Part shown: piece after piece, positions 52,367 through 60,719 of the stretch
Layout of the letters: the number at the start of each line of letters is the position of its first letter
Numbering within the stretch: position 1 is the stretch's first letter
From: Candidatus Omnitrophota bacterium
GTDB taxonomy: Bacteria; Omnitrophota; Omnitrophia; Omnitrophales; Aquincolibacteriaceae
NCBI GenBank assembly: GCA_030698625.1
Contig: JAUYMS010000003.1
Span: forward strand, 19,471 to 83,470
Reading direction: 5' to 3'
Length of the DNA: 64,000 bases
Program-made: the position numbers and the translations under genes
Notes under the pieces: model-generated
What the model was told of the DNA's origin: nothing
The model's database searches: none
Seen by the model: only the letters and a program-made list of their open reading frames with translations

Positions 52367-53173
52367 AATTTCACCAAGATCCATAACACGATTTGGTCGA
52401 TTATCGGCCTATTGATTTCTTTTGCCATCCTCATCGGGATCGTGTGGGCGGGGATCGGCATTTTCAATAGTTTCCGGTACCGGCCCGGCGGCATTGGCGT
52501 TGAGGCGACGGAGGCCAAGGGTAAACTCGCTCTGAAAACCGTTTATGAAATGCCTCTTTTGATCGAAGGGTCTGAATATTTCATGACCCCCGTGAGCCTG
52601 AAAAAAGTGGACGAAGCCGACGAGGGTATCAGCCAAAGGGACAGGAGTATGTATTCGTCTGAAATGAGCGAGTACGCGAGTATCGGGAATATCGCCTACA
52701 ATTATTTCCGAGGGCCCTGCCACAATCTTGTTTTTACTCACAAGAAAACAGGCGAGAGCAAACTGCTTTTTGAGGAGAGAGTTTATATCGACGCGATTTA
52801 TTTTCCCGAAAAGACATATGATGCCGATGAAAAAACCCCGCCCAGTTTCGTTTTGTTGAAAATGGGAAAGAACGATACCAACGGCGACAAGCTTTTGAAT
52901 GACAAAGATGCGATGGCCGGGTATGTGGTGGGCGTTGACGGCAAGAATTTGTTTGAGATCACGCCGCCCCGGACATCCATGCAGTGGTGGCGTTATGACA
53001 GTGACAGCAATAGACTTTTCATCGAAGTTATCGAAGACTCCAATCGCGACAATAAATACACGAACGCCGATCAAATAATAACTATTGGTGTTGATATCAA
53101 CGCCCCGGCTGTGGGTGAAGAGCTTGTGCCGGATGCGATCCGGAAGAGAATCGAAGGGATTATGGGGCAGTAA
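52364..53173 (+). CDS. Membrane-anchored protein with calcium-loop-like Asp repeats
   Basis: 269 aa. One N-terminal helix (IIGLLISFAILIGIVWAGIGI) anchors an outside domain. Two Asp-rich stretches, NDTNGDKLLNDKDAMAG and DSNRDNKYTNADQ, look like dockerin/EF-hand type calcium loops (DxNxDx). The ATG lies in the family-A repeat. The stop touches the next start, so it is coupled to the DUF2157 gene. Confidence 0.65.
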   Translation: MNFTKIHNTIWSIIGLLISFAILIGIVWAGIGIFNSFRYRPGGIGVEATEAKGKLALKTVYEMPLLIEGSEYFMTPVSLKKVDEADEGISQRDRSMYSSEMSEYASIGNIAYNYFRGPCHNLVFTHKKTGESKLLFEERVYIDAIYFPEKTYDADEKTPPSFVLLKMGKNDTNGDKLLNDKDAMAGYVVGVDGKNLFEITPPRTSMQWWRYDSDSNRLFIEVIEDSNRDNKYTNADQIITIGVDINAPAVGEELVPDAIRKRIEGIMGQ

Positions 53174-54339
53174 TGCGATATCGTAAATTGTTGGGATACC
53201 TCAAGAAATGGCAGGCAGCGGGCTTAATCACCTCGCAGCAGGTCGAAAACATCGCCGTATTCGGTAAGGCGGAGGCGCGCCGCCAGTTCCTTCGATTGGT
53301 TCGCGCCCTTTTTATATTAGGCGGCATCTGGCTTGTGTTCGGCACCATCGCGGCATTTAAATTGCTGCCCCTTGAACTCCTGCGGGTTCTCTATAATGCC
53401 GCAAGCATTTTGGTCACCCCGGTAATTATATTGGCAGAAAAAATATCGCCTCGGCACCACATCGAATTGCTCGCGGGGATTGCCTGCCTTGCAGTTTGGG
53501 GCGCGTTACACTGGCTCGGCCTCTTGCTGCAGAAGCGCTCCGTCGCACAAATGACGCGCCTGAGCGATGTCTGGGTGCCGGAGCTTCGGCTGGGCCGGGC
53601 TTCTTTAGTGGCCGGTTACGTGTTTGCGACCATTGCCTTCCAATGTTTTAACGAGGTCATTCGCCCCGACATGACTGCCGGCACACAGCTGATCATACTC
53701 TTTCCCTGGTTCTCGCTGCTCGGCGGTCTGTTTTTCATGGGCATCGCCTACAGAAGAAAAGATGAGATCGCTCTATTGTTCAGCATCGGGTTCATCGCGC
53801 AGTGCGTGGGTCTCGCAACGGCCTATTATTATGCAACTTACGCCATCGGCGTAAGTATGCCGACCACTCAGATGATGGTGGGGGTGCTTCTCCTATTTGT
53901 GGGGATGTGGCATGTCGAGAAAATCAGAGGGCAAGAGGACCATTTCATGTTCATGTTTGGGCGCACCTATCAGTGGACGGGACTCATTTTTATCTACTTA
54001 TCTCTTTGGGTCATGTCTTTATGGGGTATGACGAGCGGGAATGTTTCGCTGGGCCTTCCGCCTACGACTGAGCTATGGCTGGCGAACATTTTGTTTATCT
54101 CGGCAACACTGGGCGCGATGTTTTATGGGGCCTCTAAAGAAGACAGAATGTATTTTAATTTCGGCATTACCTTCTTCATCATTGAAAGCTACACTGTTTT
54201 CTTCAGTCGGCTCTGGAGTAATTTTGGGACGGCTTTTGGCTCGATCGCCTTGGGTGCGATGCTCATTGCCACGGGATATTTTCTCAGACATCTATTTCTC
54301 AAGCGTGTTAGCGCCACCGGACGGCGGTCAGCAGTATGA
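53173..54339 (+). CDS. DUF2157-like multi-pass membrane protein
   Basis: 388 aa. A soluble start (LLGYLKKWQAAGLITSQQVENI) typical of DUF2157 is followed by about ten helices up to residue 375. The function is unknown. It shares one base with the gene before and ATGA with the small XRE gene after. Confidence 0.75.
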   Translation: MRYRKLLGYLKKWQAAGLITSQQVENIAVFGKAEARRQFLRLVRALFILGGIWLVFGTIAAFKLLPLELLRVLYNAASILVTPVIILAEKISPRHHIELLAGIACLAVWGALHWLGLLLQKRSVAQMTRLSDVWVPELRLGRASLVAGYVFATIAFQCFNEVIRPDMTAGTQLIILFPWFSLLGGLFFMGIAYRRKDEIALLFSIGFIAQCVGLATAYYYATYAIGVSMPTTQMMVGVLLLFVGMWHVEKIRGQEDHFMFMFGRTYQWTGLIFIYLSLWVMSLWGMTSGNVSLGLPPTTELWLANILFISATLGAMFYGASKEDRMYFNFGITFFIIESYTVFFSRLWSNFGTAFGSIALGAMLIATGYFLRHLFLKRVSATGRRSAV

Positions 54340-54512
54340 GAAGCAAGGCCGGTGAAATCATGAGGCAGACGCGCACAGGACAAGGCGTGACGATCGAGGA
54401 ATTGTCTAGGAAGACGGGGGTGCCTCAGGAGATAATATCGAGGTTTGAGTTGGGTCTCGAACGTGTGCCGGAAGAGACGCTAAGTGCGCTTTTGAAAGCC
54501 TTGAAAGGCTGA
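54336..54512 (+). CDS. Very small XRE-type HTH protein
   Basis: 58 aa, little more than one lambda-repressor-like helix-turn-helix: GEIMRQTRTGQGVTIEELSR then KTGVPQEIISRFELGLERVP. It overlaps the DUF2157 stop (ATGA). It may regulate this run of membrane genes, which is inference from position. Confidence 0.8.
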   Translation: MRSKAGEIMRQTRTGQGVTIEELSRKTGVPQEIISRFELGLERVPEETLSALLKALKG

Positions 54513-54520
54513 GGGGCCAA

Positions 54521-54766
54521 GTGACGGAGTGGTTGAAGTTGCACTATGCAGAGATCGGCACCATCATTGTGGGCTTCGTATTTGTTTCGCAGGGGTTGCG
54601 CGGAATAAGGACCGGCGAGTTCTGGTCACCGCACCCCGACCCGGCTTTAGCGGGGACAATGCGTGTTAAACATAAGATGGCTGTCTGGGTCGGCAGCTTT
54701 TTAATCCTGCTGGGCAACGGATGTTTTTTGTTGAGTTATGCCTTGTATATGGGCCTTGTTAAATAG
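54521..54766 (+). CDS. Two-helix membrane protein
   Basis: 81 aa from GTG with GAGGGG 4 bases upstream. Helices lie at about 10-26 and 52-76, joined by RTGEFWSPHPDPALAG. It is 8 bp behind the HTH gene. Unknown family. Confidence 0.65.
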   Translation: MTEWLKLHYAEIGTIIVGFVFVSQGLRGIRTGEFWSPHPDPALAGTMRVKHKMAVWVGSFLILLGNGCFLLSYALYMGLVK

Positions 54767-54809
54767 CATCTTGGAGATGCATTGGTTTTGATGAGAAAGG
54801 GGATGGTCA

Positions 54810-54968
54810 ATGTCGAATCACGGTGACTGGTCTACGTTGCTTCATACTCAAAAGGATATTCTGGCGGCGCTTGAGAAAAACCACCGCATGTTGAAGTGGA
54901 TTTTTTTGGTGGTCATTGTCGCCCTAGTTGTTTCAGTAATAACTTTTGCCGTCGCGTTCTCCAGATAG
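54810..54968 (+). CDS. Single-helix small protein
   Basis: 52 aa: a polar N-terminal half (SNHGDWSTLLHTQKDILAAL) and a C-terminal membrane helix (WIFLVVIVALVVSVITFAV). AAGGGG lies 8 bases before the ATG. Unknown. Confidence 0.55.
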   Translation: MSNHGDWSTLLHTQKDILAALEKNHRMLKWIFLVVIVALVVSVITFAVAFSR

Positions 54969-54997
54969 CGTAACGAAAACAGAAAAGGAGACTTAAT

Positions 54998-55120
54998 ATG
55001 ACCATTTGCCCGATCGCGATTATCGCAGGTTGCAAAAAATGCGTGCTGTTTAAGGTTTGCCCTGCAAAGGGAGTCATCGGGGATTACAAGAAAGAGGATT
55101 CTGGCGAGGGGAGAAAGTAA
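54998..55120 (+). CDS. Cysteine-rich mini-protein
   Basis: 40 aa with four Cys: ICPIAIIAGCKKCVLFKVCP, spacing C-6-C-2-C-6-C, then a hydrophilic tail. AGGAG lies 8 bases before the ATG. The pattern could hold a metal or Fe-S cluster; no family is named. Confidence 0.6.
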   Translation: MTICPIAIIAGCKKCVLFKVCPAKGVIGDYKKEDSGEGRK

Positions 55121-55147
55121 AAAGGTACCGGGTACCGAAAGGAGAAT
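55120..55147 (+). repeat. Family-B repeat as 5' leader
   Basis: AAAGGTACCGGGTACCGAAAGGAGAATT just before the ATG at 55152; the AAAGGAG supplies a ribosome-binding site, as in the copy at 45026. Confidence 0.75.
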
Positions 55148-55151
55148 TAAA

Positions 55152-55373
55152 ATGAAGGTCGATCTTTACACGAAAGCCGTTTTCACAGTGATTGCGCTTT
55201 GCCTGGTTTACATGGTTGCCAAGGATATTTCTTCGGTTCCTACAGCGCATGCTCAACAAAACATGGTGAACGTGAATATCCAACGGATTGGCGGAGAGCA
55301 GATTTTTCGAGACGGCGAAATTAACCACTTTGACGAAGACAAGAGACCGTATCTCCCGGTCAAGATGCGTTAG
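55152..55373 (+). CDS. Small exported or anchored protein
   Basis: 73 aa. One N-terminal helix (AVFTVIALCLVYMVAKDI) is followed by VPTAHAQ, a possible cleavage site, and a 35-aa polar part. Unknown function. Confidence 0.6.
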   Translation: MKVDLYTKAVFTVIALCLVYMVAKDISSVPTAHAQQNMVNVNIQRIGGEQIFRDGEINHFDEDKRPYLPVKMR

Positions 55374-55408
55374 AGTTATTAGCGGTCGTAAAAACAATTG
55401 CGAAGCGG

Positions 55409-55930
55409 ATGCCATCGATGCAACTGAAGCGCCTTATCAAGAAAATCATGTGGGGTGACCTCTTACCGCATGAACGTGCGATTAAAGGTGTCGTGATCTA
55501 TCCTATTCAGCACGGGGCCTACCTGGCTGTTTATCGGAAGGATCTGGCGGCTGGTGTCGGGCCAGGCGCATCTTTATACGTCCACGATAGGGAGATTCTT
55601 CGTTTCGACTGTTTTGGGAAGGGCGCGGGGCATTACCATTCGAATATCAGTCAAAACCGCCGAATGACTTTTGGGCGGGACCGTCGCATGTTCTTTTCTG
55701 AACCTACCGTCGAGGAACAGATTATGCGCGCGGCAGCCGAGTTGACAGAAAATGTCCACACGCATCTGCGGGCAAACCGCAGCCGCAGGATCCGCGAGTA
55801 TAAGCTGGATCCTGAGTTGCTGCACAAAGCGGTAGATAAGATGAAGGTGAAGATGCTCGAATATTATGAATGCAGGCCTAAGCCTGACATGCATACAAGT
55901 AACCGGATGGGATCCTGTGAGGAGGCGTAA
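55409..55930 (+). CDS. Hypothetical protein, His-rich core
   Basis: 173 aa, soluble, no signal. IKGVVIYPIQHGAYLAVYRKD, FDCFGKGAGHYHSN and QIMRAAAELTENVHTHLRANRSRR suggest an alpha/beta core with several His that might bind metal. Unknown. It contains GAGGAGG at its end that serves the next gene. Confidence 0.65.
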   Translation: MPSMQLKRLIKKIMWGDLLPHERAIKGVVIYPIQHGAYLAVYRKDLAAGVGPGASLYVHDREILRFDCFGKGAGHYHSNISQNRRMTFGRDRRMFFSEPTVEEQIMRAAAELTENVHTHLRANRSRRIREYKLDPELLHKAVDKMKVKMLEYYECRPKPDMHTSNRMGSCEEA

Positions 55931-56226
55931 TGGTGGATGGGTGTTTGACCGTAGTGGCGGAGATGACGGCAAAGCAGGGGAAGGAAGAGACGCTTAAGGA
56001 AGAGCTGTTGAAGTTGTTGGAGCCTACGCGTATGGAGGAGGGGTGCATCAATTATGACATGCACCAGTCTCACGACAAGCCCGGCTTTTTTATCTTTTAT
56101 GAGAATTGGATCAGTAAAGCCCATCTGGAAAGGCATCTCGCTACGCCGCATCTGAAAGCCTTTTTCGCCAAAGAGGCCGACCTTCTTGAGGGCGTCGTCG
56201 TAATCCATCTTATGAGACAGTGTTAA
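55930..56226 (+). CDS. Antibiotic biosynthesis monooxygenase (ABM)-domain protein
   Basis: 98 aa, one ferredoxin-like ABM domain: TVVAEMTAKQGKEETLKEEL, EEGCINYDMHQSHDKPGFFI and ENWISKAHLERHLATPHLKAF. Such proteins (YgiN-like) are quinol/small-molecule monooxygenases or heme-binding. The ATG overlaps the previous stop by one base. Confidence 0.88.
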   Translation: MVDGCLTVVAEMTAKQGKEETLKEELLKLLEPTRMEEGCINYDMHQSHDKPGFFIFYENWISKAHLERHLATPHLKAFFAKEADLLEGVVVIHLMRQC

Positions 56227-56258
56227 CCGGATAAAAACGTAGGTGCGAAATTCCGCTC

Positions 56259-56657
56259 ATGAAAAGACGCCTGATCTATCTTATCCTCGCGGCACTGGCA
56301 ATAGGCGCGCTAGTCTATATTCCGCGCATGGCCGTTCCGCCGTCGCCCGTCGAGAAGAAGCGCATGCCCCAGACGGTTGCGGTTATGGGTGAGGGTGACG
56401 AAGAACAGCAAGCAGAAGTGTTTGGCAAGCCGTTGCCGCGTAAACTCAATTTTATAGGGAACACCGCGGATACGACAGGCGCCGCCCACGTGAGAAAGAC
56501 GAATGTGACGACGGGTTTGGAGTATACGACCACCGAAAGAACCACGGTCGGTGTCGGGATATCCAAGGAAATTAATGACCCCGGTGATGCCGCGGCGACC
56601 GGAAAGAGAAGCGGCACAGAAGAAACGGCCGCTGTGAAGTACAGCCTTAAATTCTAA
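56259..56657 (+). CDS. Membrane-anchored hypothetical protein
   Basis: 132 aa with one N-terminal helix (LIYLILAALAIGALVYI) and a Thr-rich outside part (TNVTTGLEYTTTERTTVGVG) ending in AAVKYSLKF, an outer-membrane-strand-like C-terminus. Unknown. Confidence 0.6.
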   Translation: MKRRLIYLILAALAIGALVYIPRMAVPPSPVEKKRMPQTVAVMGEGDEEQQAEVFGKPLPRKLNFIGNTADTTGAAHVRKTNVTTGLEYTTTERTTVGVGISKEINDPGDAAATGKRSGTEETAAVKYSLKF

Positions 56658-56667
56658 GGAGACAGAA

Positions 56668-56757
56668 ATGACAAAGACACTGGTTCAGGATGTAACATTC
56701 AAGGCGTCACCGGAAAAGCTCAACTGGGAGTTCGCCCCTTGGCAGATGTTTGTATGA
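56668..56757 (+). pseudogene. N-terminal fragment of an SRPBCC/START-like protein
   Basis: 29 aa: TLVQDVTFKASPEKL matches the first strand and helix of SRPBCC (AHSA1-like) proteins, then departs (NWEFAPWQ) and stops. GGAGA lies before the ATG, and the stop overlaps the next ATG, so it is probably translated but a remnant. Confidence 0.45.
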
Positions 56758-57047
56758 CTATGAATACGAAACTTTCACCTCGGGCGCTTGCTTTCGCGGG
56801 AGGGGTGCTTTGGGGCGTGGCGGTTTTGCTGGTGGGTTTGGCAAACTTGAAATGGCCGGGTTACGGACAAGCCTTTCTGGAAATCGTGAGTTCGATTTAT
56901 CCCGGGTATCATGTGGGTCCGAATGTGGGCTCGGTATTGATCGGTGCCGGCTATGCTATCGTTGACGGTGCAGTGGGCGGTGCGCTCCTGGCGTGGCTTT
57001 ACAATCTTTCGCTGTGTTGCCCGGTATTCGGCAAGAAGAGCACATGA
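56754..57047 (+). CDS. DUF5676-like membrane protein
   Basis: 97 aa, two helices (FAGGVLWGVAVLLVGLAN and GAGYAIVDGAVGGALLAWLYN) with the conserved GYHVGPNVGSVLIG between. Function unknown. Overlapping starts and stops link it to the fragments on both sides. Confidence 0.75.
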   Translation: MTMNTKLSPRALAFAGGVLWGVAVLLVGLANLKWPGYGQAFLEIVSSIYPGYHVGPNVGSVLIGAGYAIVDGAVGGALLAWLYNLSLCCPVFGKKST

Positions 57048-57157
57048 AAGCATTTACGCAGGGGATGAAAAGCTATTCCATGGGCTGGCAGATCTGGATG
57101 AAGATTCTTGTGCTGGTAAACTTCATCATTGCGGGTGATCGCAAAGTAAGGGCTTGA
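57044..57157 (+). CDS. Short peptide, possible fragment of a membrane protein
   Basis: 37 aa. SMGWQIWMKILVLVNFIIAG resembles the first helix of a larger small-membrane family, then ends. The ATG overlaps the DUF5676 stop (ATGA). Confidence 0.4.
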   Translation: MKAFTQGMKSYSMGWQIWMKILVLVNFIIAGDRKVRA

Positions 57158-57173
57158 GAATGGAGATAGGCTA

Positions 57174-57359
57174 TTGATTGAAAATGATCATGAGTTTTCC
57201 TGCCCCCATTGCGGAGCGGAGATGTCGGTACGGTTAGATGTGGTGGGCGGAAGCAAGCAGTCGTTTGTCTACGATTGCGAAGTGTGTTGCCGGCCCATAC
57301 ACATCACGGTTGTGCTCGAAGGCCACGATGTCACCGACTTTCAAGCTGAGATAGAATGA
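57174..57359 (+). CDS. CPxCG-type cysteine-rich protein
   Basis: 61 aa from a TTG. FSCPHCGAEMSVRLDVVGGSKQ and YDCEVCCRPIHITV are the two zinc-knuckle halves of the CPxCG family. A likely zinc-binding small protein of unknown role. Confidence 0.85.
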   Translation: MIENDHEFSCPHCGAEMSVRLDVVGGSKQSFVYDCEVCCRPIHITVVLEGHDVTDFQAEIE

Positions 57360-57393
57360 ACTATAACGAAGGTATAACAAGGAGGTAGTCGGA

Positions 57394-58098
57394 GTGAAAC
57401 CAAAACTTTATCAATACGCGGCTTGCCCGTTTTGCAATAAGGTGACGAGTATACTGGCTTACAAAAAAGTGGATTTCGATGTCGTCGAGGTTCATCCCCT
57501 AAACAAAAAAGAAATCGCCTTTTCAACGGATTACCGGGCGGTGCCTATTTACATTGATAGCAAAGGGCAGCAGGTCAACGATTCTACGGCTATCATGAAG
57601 CATATTGATGAGGAGTTTCCGTCCTCGGCGGTTTTTGCGACTGAGGCCGAGAAGAAGGAGCAGGAAGAGAAGTGGCTGGCTTGGTCGGAGAAGCTGGTGC
57701 GCGGCCTGCCGACGGTTGTCTATGACAACCTGCTCGATTCCATCAAGGCTTTTGATTACATCACGAAGACCGGAAAGTTCAGCTGGGTGCAAAGCCGGTT
57801 GATCAAGTATTCCGGGGCGTTTGTTATGACACTCGTGGCGAAAAAGATTCGCACGCGTGAGGCCATTGAAGACCCGCAGGCTTTTCTGGAAAAGAAGACG
57901 CAGGAATGGGCCGAAGGCCTCAAAGGCAAAAAGTTTATGGCGGGCGAGACCCCCGGCGCCGCCGATCTGGCCGTCTTCGGTATTTGTCGCGCGGTCGGCG
58001 AGCTCAAGGCCGCAAAGACATTTGAAAAAAACCAGGACTTCTGGACTTGGCTTGAACGCATGAAGGGTGCGACCGGCCTCACCCTTTCAATCGTATAA
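57394..58098 (+). CDS. Glutathione S-transferase-like protein (prostaglandin E synthase 2 type)
   Basis: 234 aa from GTG with AAGGAGG upstream. The N-terminal glutaredoxin-like domain has CPFC at 12-15 and VPIYIDS, NDSTAIMKHIDE; the all-helical C-terminal domain follows (about 85-230). This order and the CPFC match the mPGES-2-like GST branch. Substrate unknown. Confidence 0.85.
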   Translation: MKPKLYQYAACPFCNKVTSILAYKKVDFDVVEVHPLNKKEIAFSTDYRAVPIYIDSKGQQVNDSTAIMKHIDEEFPSSAVFATEAEKKEQEEKWLAWSEKLVRGLPTVVYDNLLDSIKAFDYITKTGKFSWVQSRLIKYSGAFVMTLVAKKIRTREAIEDPQAFLEKKTQEWAEGLKGKKFMAGETPGAADLAVFGICRAVGELKAAKTFEKNQDFWTWLERMKGATGLTLSIV

Positions 58099-58108
58099 CC
58101 GGTTCCGA

Positions 58109-58972
58109 GTGAAAAAACTTCTAAAAATCCATCGTGAGTCGGATGCGCACTGGGTCGGTGACGGGTTTCCGGTGCGGACAATTTTTTCGTATGCAGACCT
58201 GGGGGCTGCGGTGGACCCTTTCCTGCTTATGGACTATGCGGGCCCCGCTCGGTTCGAACGAGCCGAAAAGCCGCGCGGTATTGGGTTTCATCCGCATCGC
58301 GGTTTTGAGACCGTCACCATTGTCTACCAAGGTGAGATTGAGCATGGCGACACTGCCGGAAATAAAGGCAGAATCGGGCCCGGGGATGTGCAGTGGATGA
58401 CCGCGGCCTCGGGCGTTCTCCACGAAGAGATGCATTCGCTCGAATTTGCGAAACAGGGCGGCGTTCTGCAAATGATACAGCTTTGGGTGAATCTTCCCGC
58501 CAAAGACAAAATGTCTGCGCCGCGGTATCAGGGGATTACCTCCGGTGAGATTCCGACCGTGGAGCTCGTCGGCGGGTCGCTTAGGGTGATCGCCGGAGAG
58601 TTCTCCGGCACGAAAGGGCCGGCCAGTACTTTTACACCGGTGAATCTTTGGGACATACGGTTGAAGAAGGGTGCCGCCGCAGAGCTTAATGCGCCGGAAG
58701 GATTTACGTGTGCGCTGTTTGTGTTGGAGGGTACGGTTTGCGTCAACGGATCTGAGGAAACGAAGGAAGCAGAGCTGGCGTCGTTTGACCGTGCCGGTGC
58801 CGGCATTGCCGTGGAAGCCCGCGAAGATTCACTTGTGCTTGTGCTGGCCAGCCAGCCGATCGGAGAACCGGTTGCGGGTTATGGGCCGTTTGTGATGAAC
58901 ACGCGGGAAGAGATCCGAAAAGCAAGAGAAGACTATGAAAACGGGCGCATCGGCACTCAAATCCTGCCGTGA
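58109..58972 (+). CDS. Pirin family protein
   Basis: 287 aa from GTG 58109, 10 bp after the GST gene. A bicupin with the metal site in HPHRGFETVTIVYQGEIEH and VLHEEMHS. Bacterial pirins such as YhhW have quercetin 2,3-dioxygenase activity; the true substrate here is unknown. Confidence 0.93.
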   Translation: MKKLLKIHRESDAHWVGDGFPVRTIFSYADLGAAVDPFLLMDYAGPARFERAEKPRGIGFHPHRGFETVTIVYQGEIEHGDTAGNKGRIGPGDVQWMTAASGVLHEEMHSLEFAKQGGVLQMIQLWVNLPAKDKMSAPRYQGITSGEIPTVELVGGSLRVIAGEFSGTKGPASTFTPVNLWDIRLKKGAAAELNAPEGFTCALFVLEGTVCVNGSEETKEAELASFDRAGAGIAVEAREDSLVLVLASQPIGEPVAGYGPFVMNTREEIRKAREDYENGRIGTQILP

Positions 58973-59088
58973 AATTTTGTCCAGTTGCTGTTAAAATGAT
59001 GCAAGGCATGCAGTGGAGCACAAAACCAAAGCTTTTTCTAACCAAGGCAGAACAGATTTTCTAGCTGTCTGCTGAAAGAATCCAACTT

Positions 59089-59250
59089 ATGATTCGTCTA
59101 GTGATCACCGTGCTCATTTTATCAATGGCATCGTTTTCATGCATGACTGAATACGATTATGAATCGTCGAGCGGCACGTTAAAAATTCCGTGGGGGGCAA
59201 AAGAGGGGCAGCTGGACCCTGACAACAATCTGCCGCCTTCGCTGGAATAG
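59089..59250 (+). CDS. Small putative lipoprotein
   Basis: 53 aa. A short signal (VITVLILSMASFSC) with a borderline lipobox, then a polar part (LKIPWGAKEGQLDPDNN). The ribosome-binding site is weak. Unknown. Confidence 0.5.
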   Translation: MIRLVITVLILSMASFSCMTEYDYESSSGTLKIPWGAKEGQLDPDNNLPPSLE

Positions 59251-59279
59251 AATTAACATTAAAGGATAAGGAGAATCGT

Positions 59280-60023
59280 ATGGGAGGCATTAAAATCGAA
59301 GGAAGTGTTGTATTTATTACGGGCGCAAACCGGGGCATCGGTAAGGCGCTCGTGGAGCAGGCCGTCAAGCTTGGCGCCAAAAAGATTTATGCCACGGCAC
59401 GCGATACAGACAAACTGGCGCCCGTGATTATGATCGACCAGGGGAAGATTATGGCGATCACCATGGATGTCACGAAGCCGGAGCAGATTGAGGCGGCCGC
59501 GAAGGAGGCCCAGGATACAACCATCGTCATTAATAACGCGGGCGTAGCCTCCATGCAGGGTTTTATCACCGCTGAAAATATCGCAGCTGCGCGAAACGAA
59601 ATGGAAGTCAATTATCTAGGGGCCTTACAGGTTGCCCGAGGCTTTACGCAGATTTTGAACGATAACGGAGGCGGGGCTTTGATTAATATCATCTCGGTTG
59701 CGGGGCTCACGAACTTTCCTTTTGCCGCGAGTTATTCGGCATCTAAGGCGGCAGCCCATTCTCTGACACAGGGTCTTCGCGCCGAGTTGAGCGGACTTGG
59801 AACCTATGTCGCAGGTGTTTATCCCGGCCCGGTGGACACCGACATGGCGAAGGACGTTCCTATGGAGAAGGCATCTCCCGAACAGGTGGCGCTTAACATC
59901 TACCAGGCTATGGCAGCAGGCCTGGAAGAGATCTTTCCCGACCCTTATGCAGAGCAATTTGCAAAGGCCTGGAAAAAGGATGCCAAAGCAGTGGAGCAAG
60001 AACAGACGAGCACGCTCCAATAA
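59280..60023 (+). CDS. Short-chain dehydrogenase/reductase
   Basis: 247 aa. The NAD(P) site TGANRGIGKAL, NNAGV, catalytic Ser in NIISVAG and the YSASK Tyr/Lys are all present. AAGGAG lies before the ATG. Substrate unknown. It is followed by the glyoxalase gene after 27 bp. Confidence 0.93.
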   Translation: MGGIKIEGSVVFITGANRGIGKALVEQAVKLGAKKIYATARDTDKLAPVIMIDQGKIMAITMDVTKPEQIEAAAKEAQDTTIVINNAGVASMQGFITAENIAAARNEMEVNYLGALQVARGFTQILNDNGGGALINIISVAGLTNFPFAASYSASKAAAHSLTQGLRAELSGLGTYVAGVYPGPVDTDMAKDVPMEKASPEQVALNIYQAMAAGLEEIFPDPYAEQFAKAWKKDAKAVEQEQTSTLQ

Positions 60024-60050
60024 GTGGGTCATGAAGGAGAAGAGGGTATC

Positions 60051-60443
60051 ATGAGGATGTTGCACACAATGCTGCGTGTCGGTAATCTTGACCGGGCGCT
60101 CGAATTTTATACCCGGGTGCTCGGAATGAAGCTCCTTAGAAAAAAGAATTATCCAAGCGGGAAATTCACGCTTGCCTTTGTGGGCTATGGAGAAGAGACC
60201 GATCACACGGTGATTGAACTTACCCATAACTGGGAAACCGACAGCTACGACCTCGGGGCCGGTTTCGGACACATTGCAATCGAAGTAGAGGATGTCTATA
60301 AAGCTTGCGAAGAAATTAAAAAACGCGGCGGTAAAGTCACGCGCGAGGCCGGTCCAATGAAGCACGGAACCTCAGTCCTCGCGTTTGTGGAAGACCCCGA
60401 CGGCTACGAAATCGAACTGCTGAGCCCGAAACGGAAAGACTGA
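60051..60443 (+). CDS. gloA: Lactoylglutathione lyase (glyoxalase I)
   Basis: 130 aa, equal in length to the typical bacterial enzyme. [38 protein letters not shown] and [13 protein letters not shown] supply the His/Glu/His/Glu metal ligands and substrate pocket. Converts the methylglyoxal-glutathione adduct to lactoylglutathione; the MBL hydrolase near 5.6 kb might act next, but they are far apart. Confidence 0.94.
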   Translation: MRMLHTMLRVGNLDRALEFYTRVLGMKLLRKKNYPSGKFTLAFVGYGEETDHTVIELTHNWETDSYDLGAGFGHIAIEVEDVYKACEEIKKRGGKVTREAGPMKHGTSVLAFVEDPDGYEIELLSPKRKD

Positions 60444-60719
60444 ATGGAGAAAATAATTTTTAATCTTGGGCTCATCGCAAGTTTTTTATTACCGCTCTTC
60501 AACGTGCCGCTCATCATGAAAATCATTAAAAGAAAGTCTTCCGGAGATTTAAGCCTGGTATGGGTAATCGGGGTTTGGTCCTGCTTGGCCCTCATGCTGC
60601 CGCAGGCGCTGATCTCGACAGACTTTGTTTTCCGCATCTTCGGTATCATGAATATGCTTCTGTTTAGCGTCGTGCTCATCGTAGTCCTTAAATACAGACA
60701 TAAAGCGGAGGAGTCATGA
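60444..60719 (+). CDS. SemiSWEET/PQ-loop-like three-helix transporter
   Basis: 91 aa with three helices. PLFNVPLIMKIIKRKSSGDLSL and the later LPQALIS are PQ-loop/MtN3 family marks; dimers of such proteins move sugars. It begins directly after the gloA stop. Confidence 0.75.
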   Translation: MEKIIFNLGLIASFLLPLFNVPLIMKIIKRKSSGDLSLVWVIGVWSCLALMLPQALISTDFVFRIFGIMNMLLFSVVLIVVLKYRHKAEES

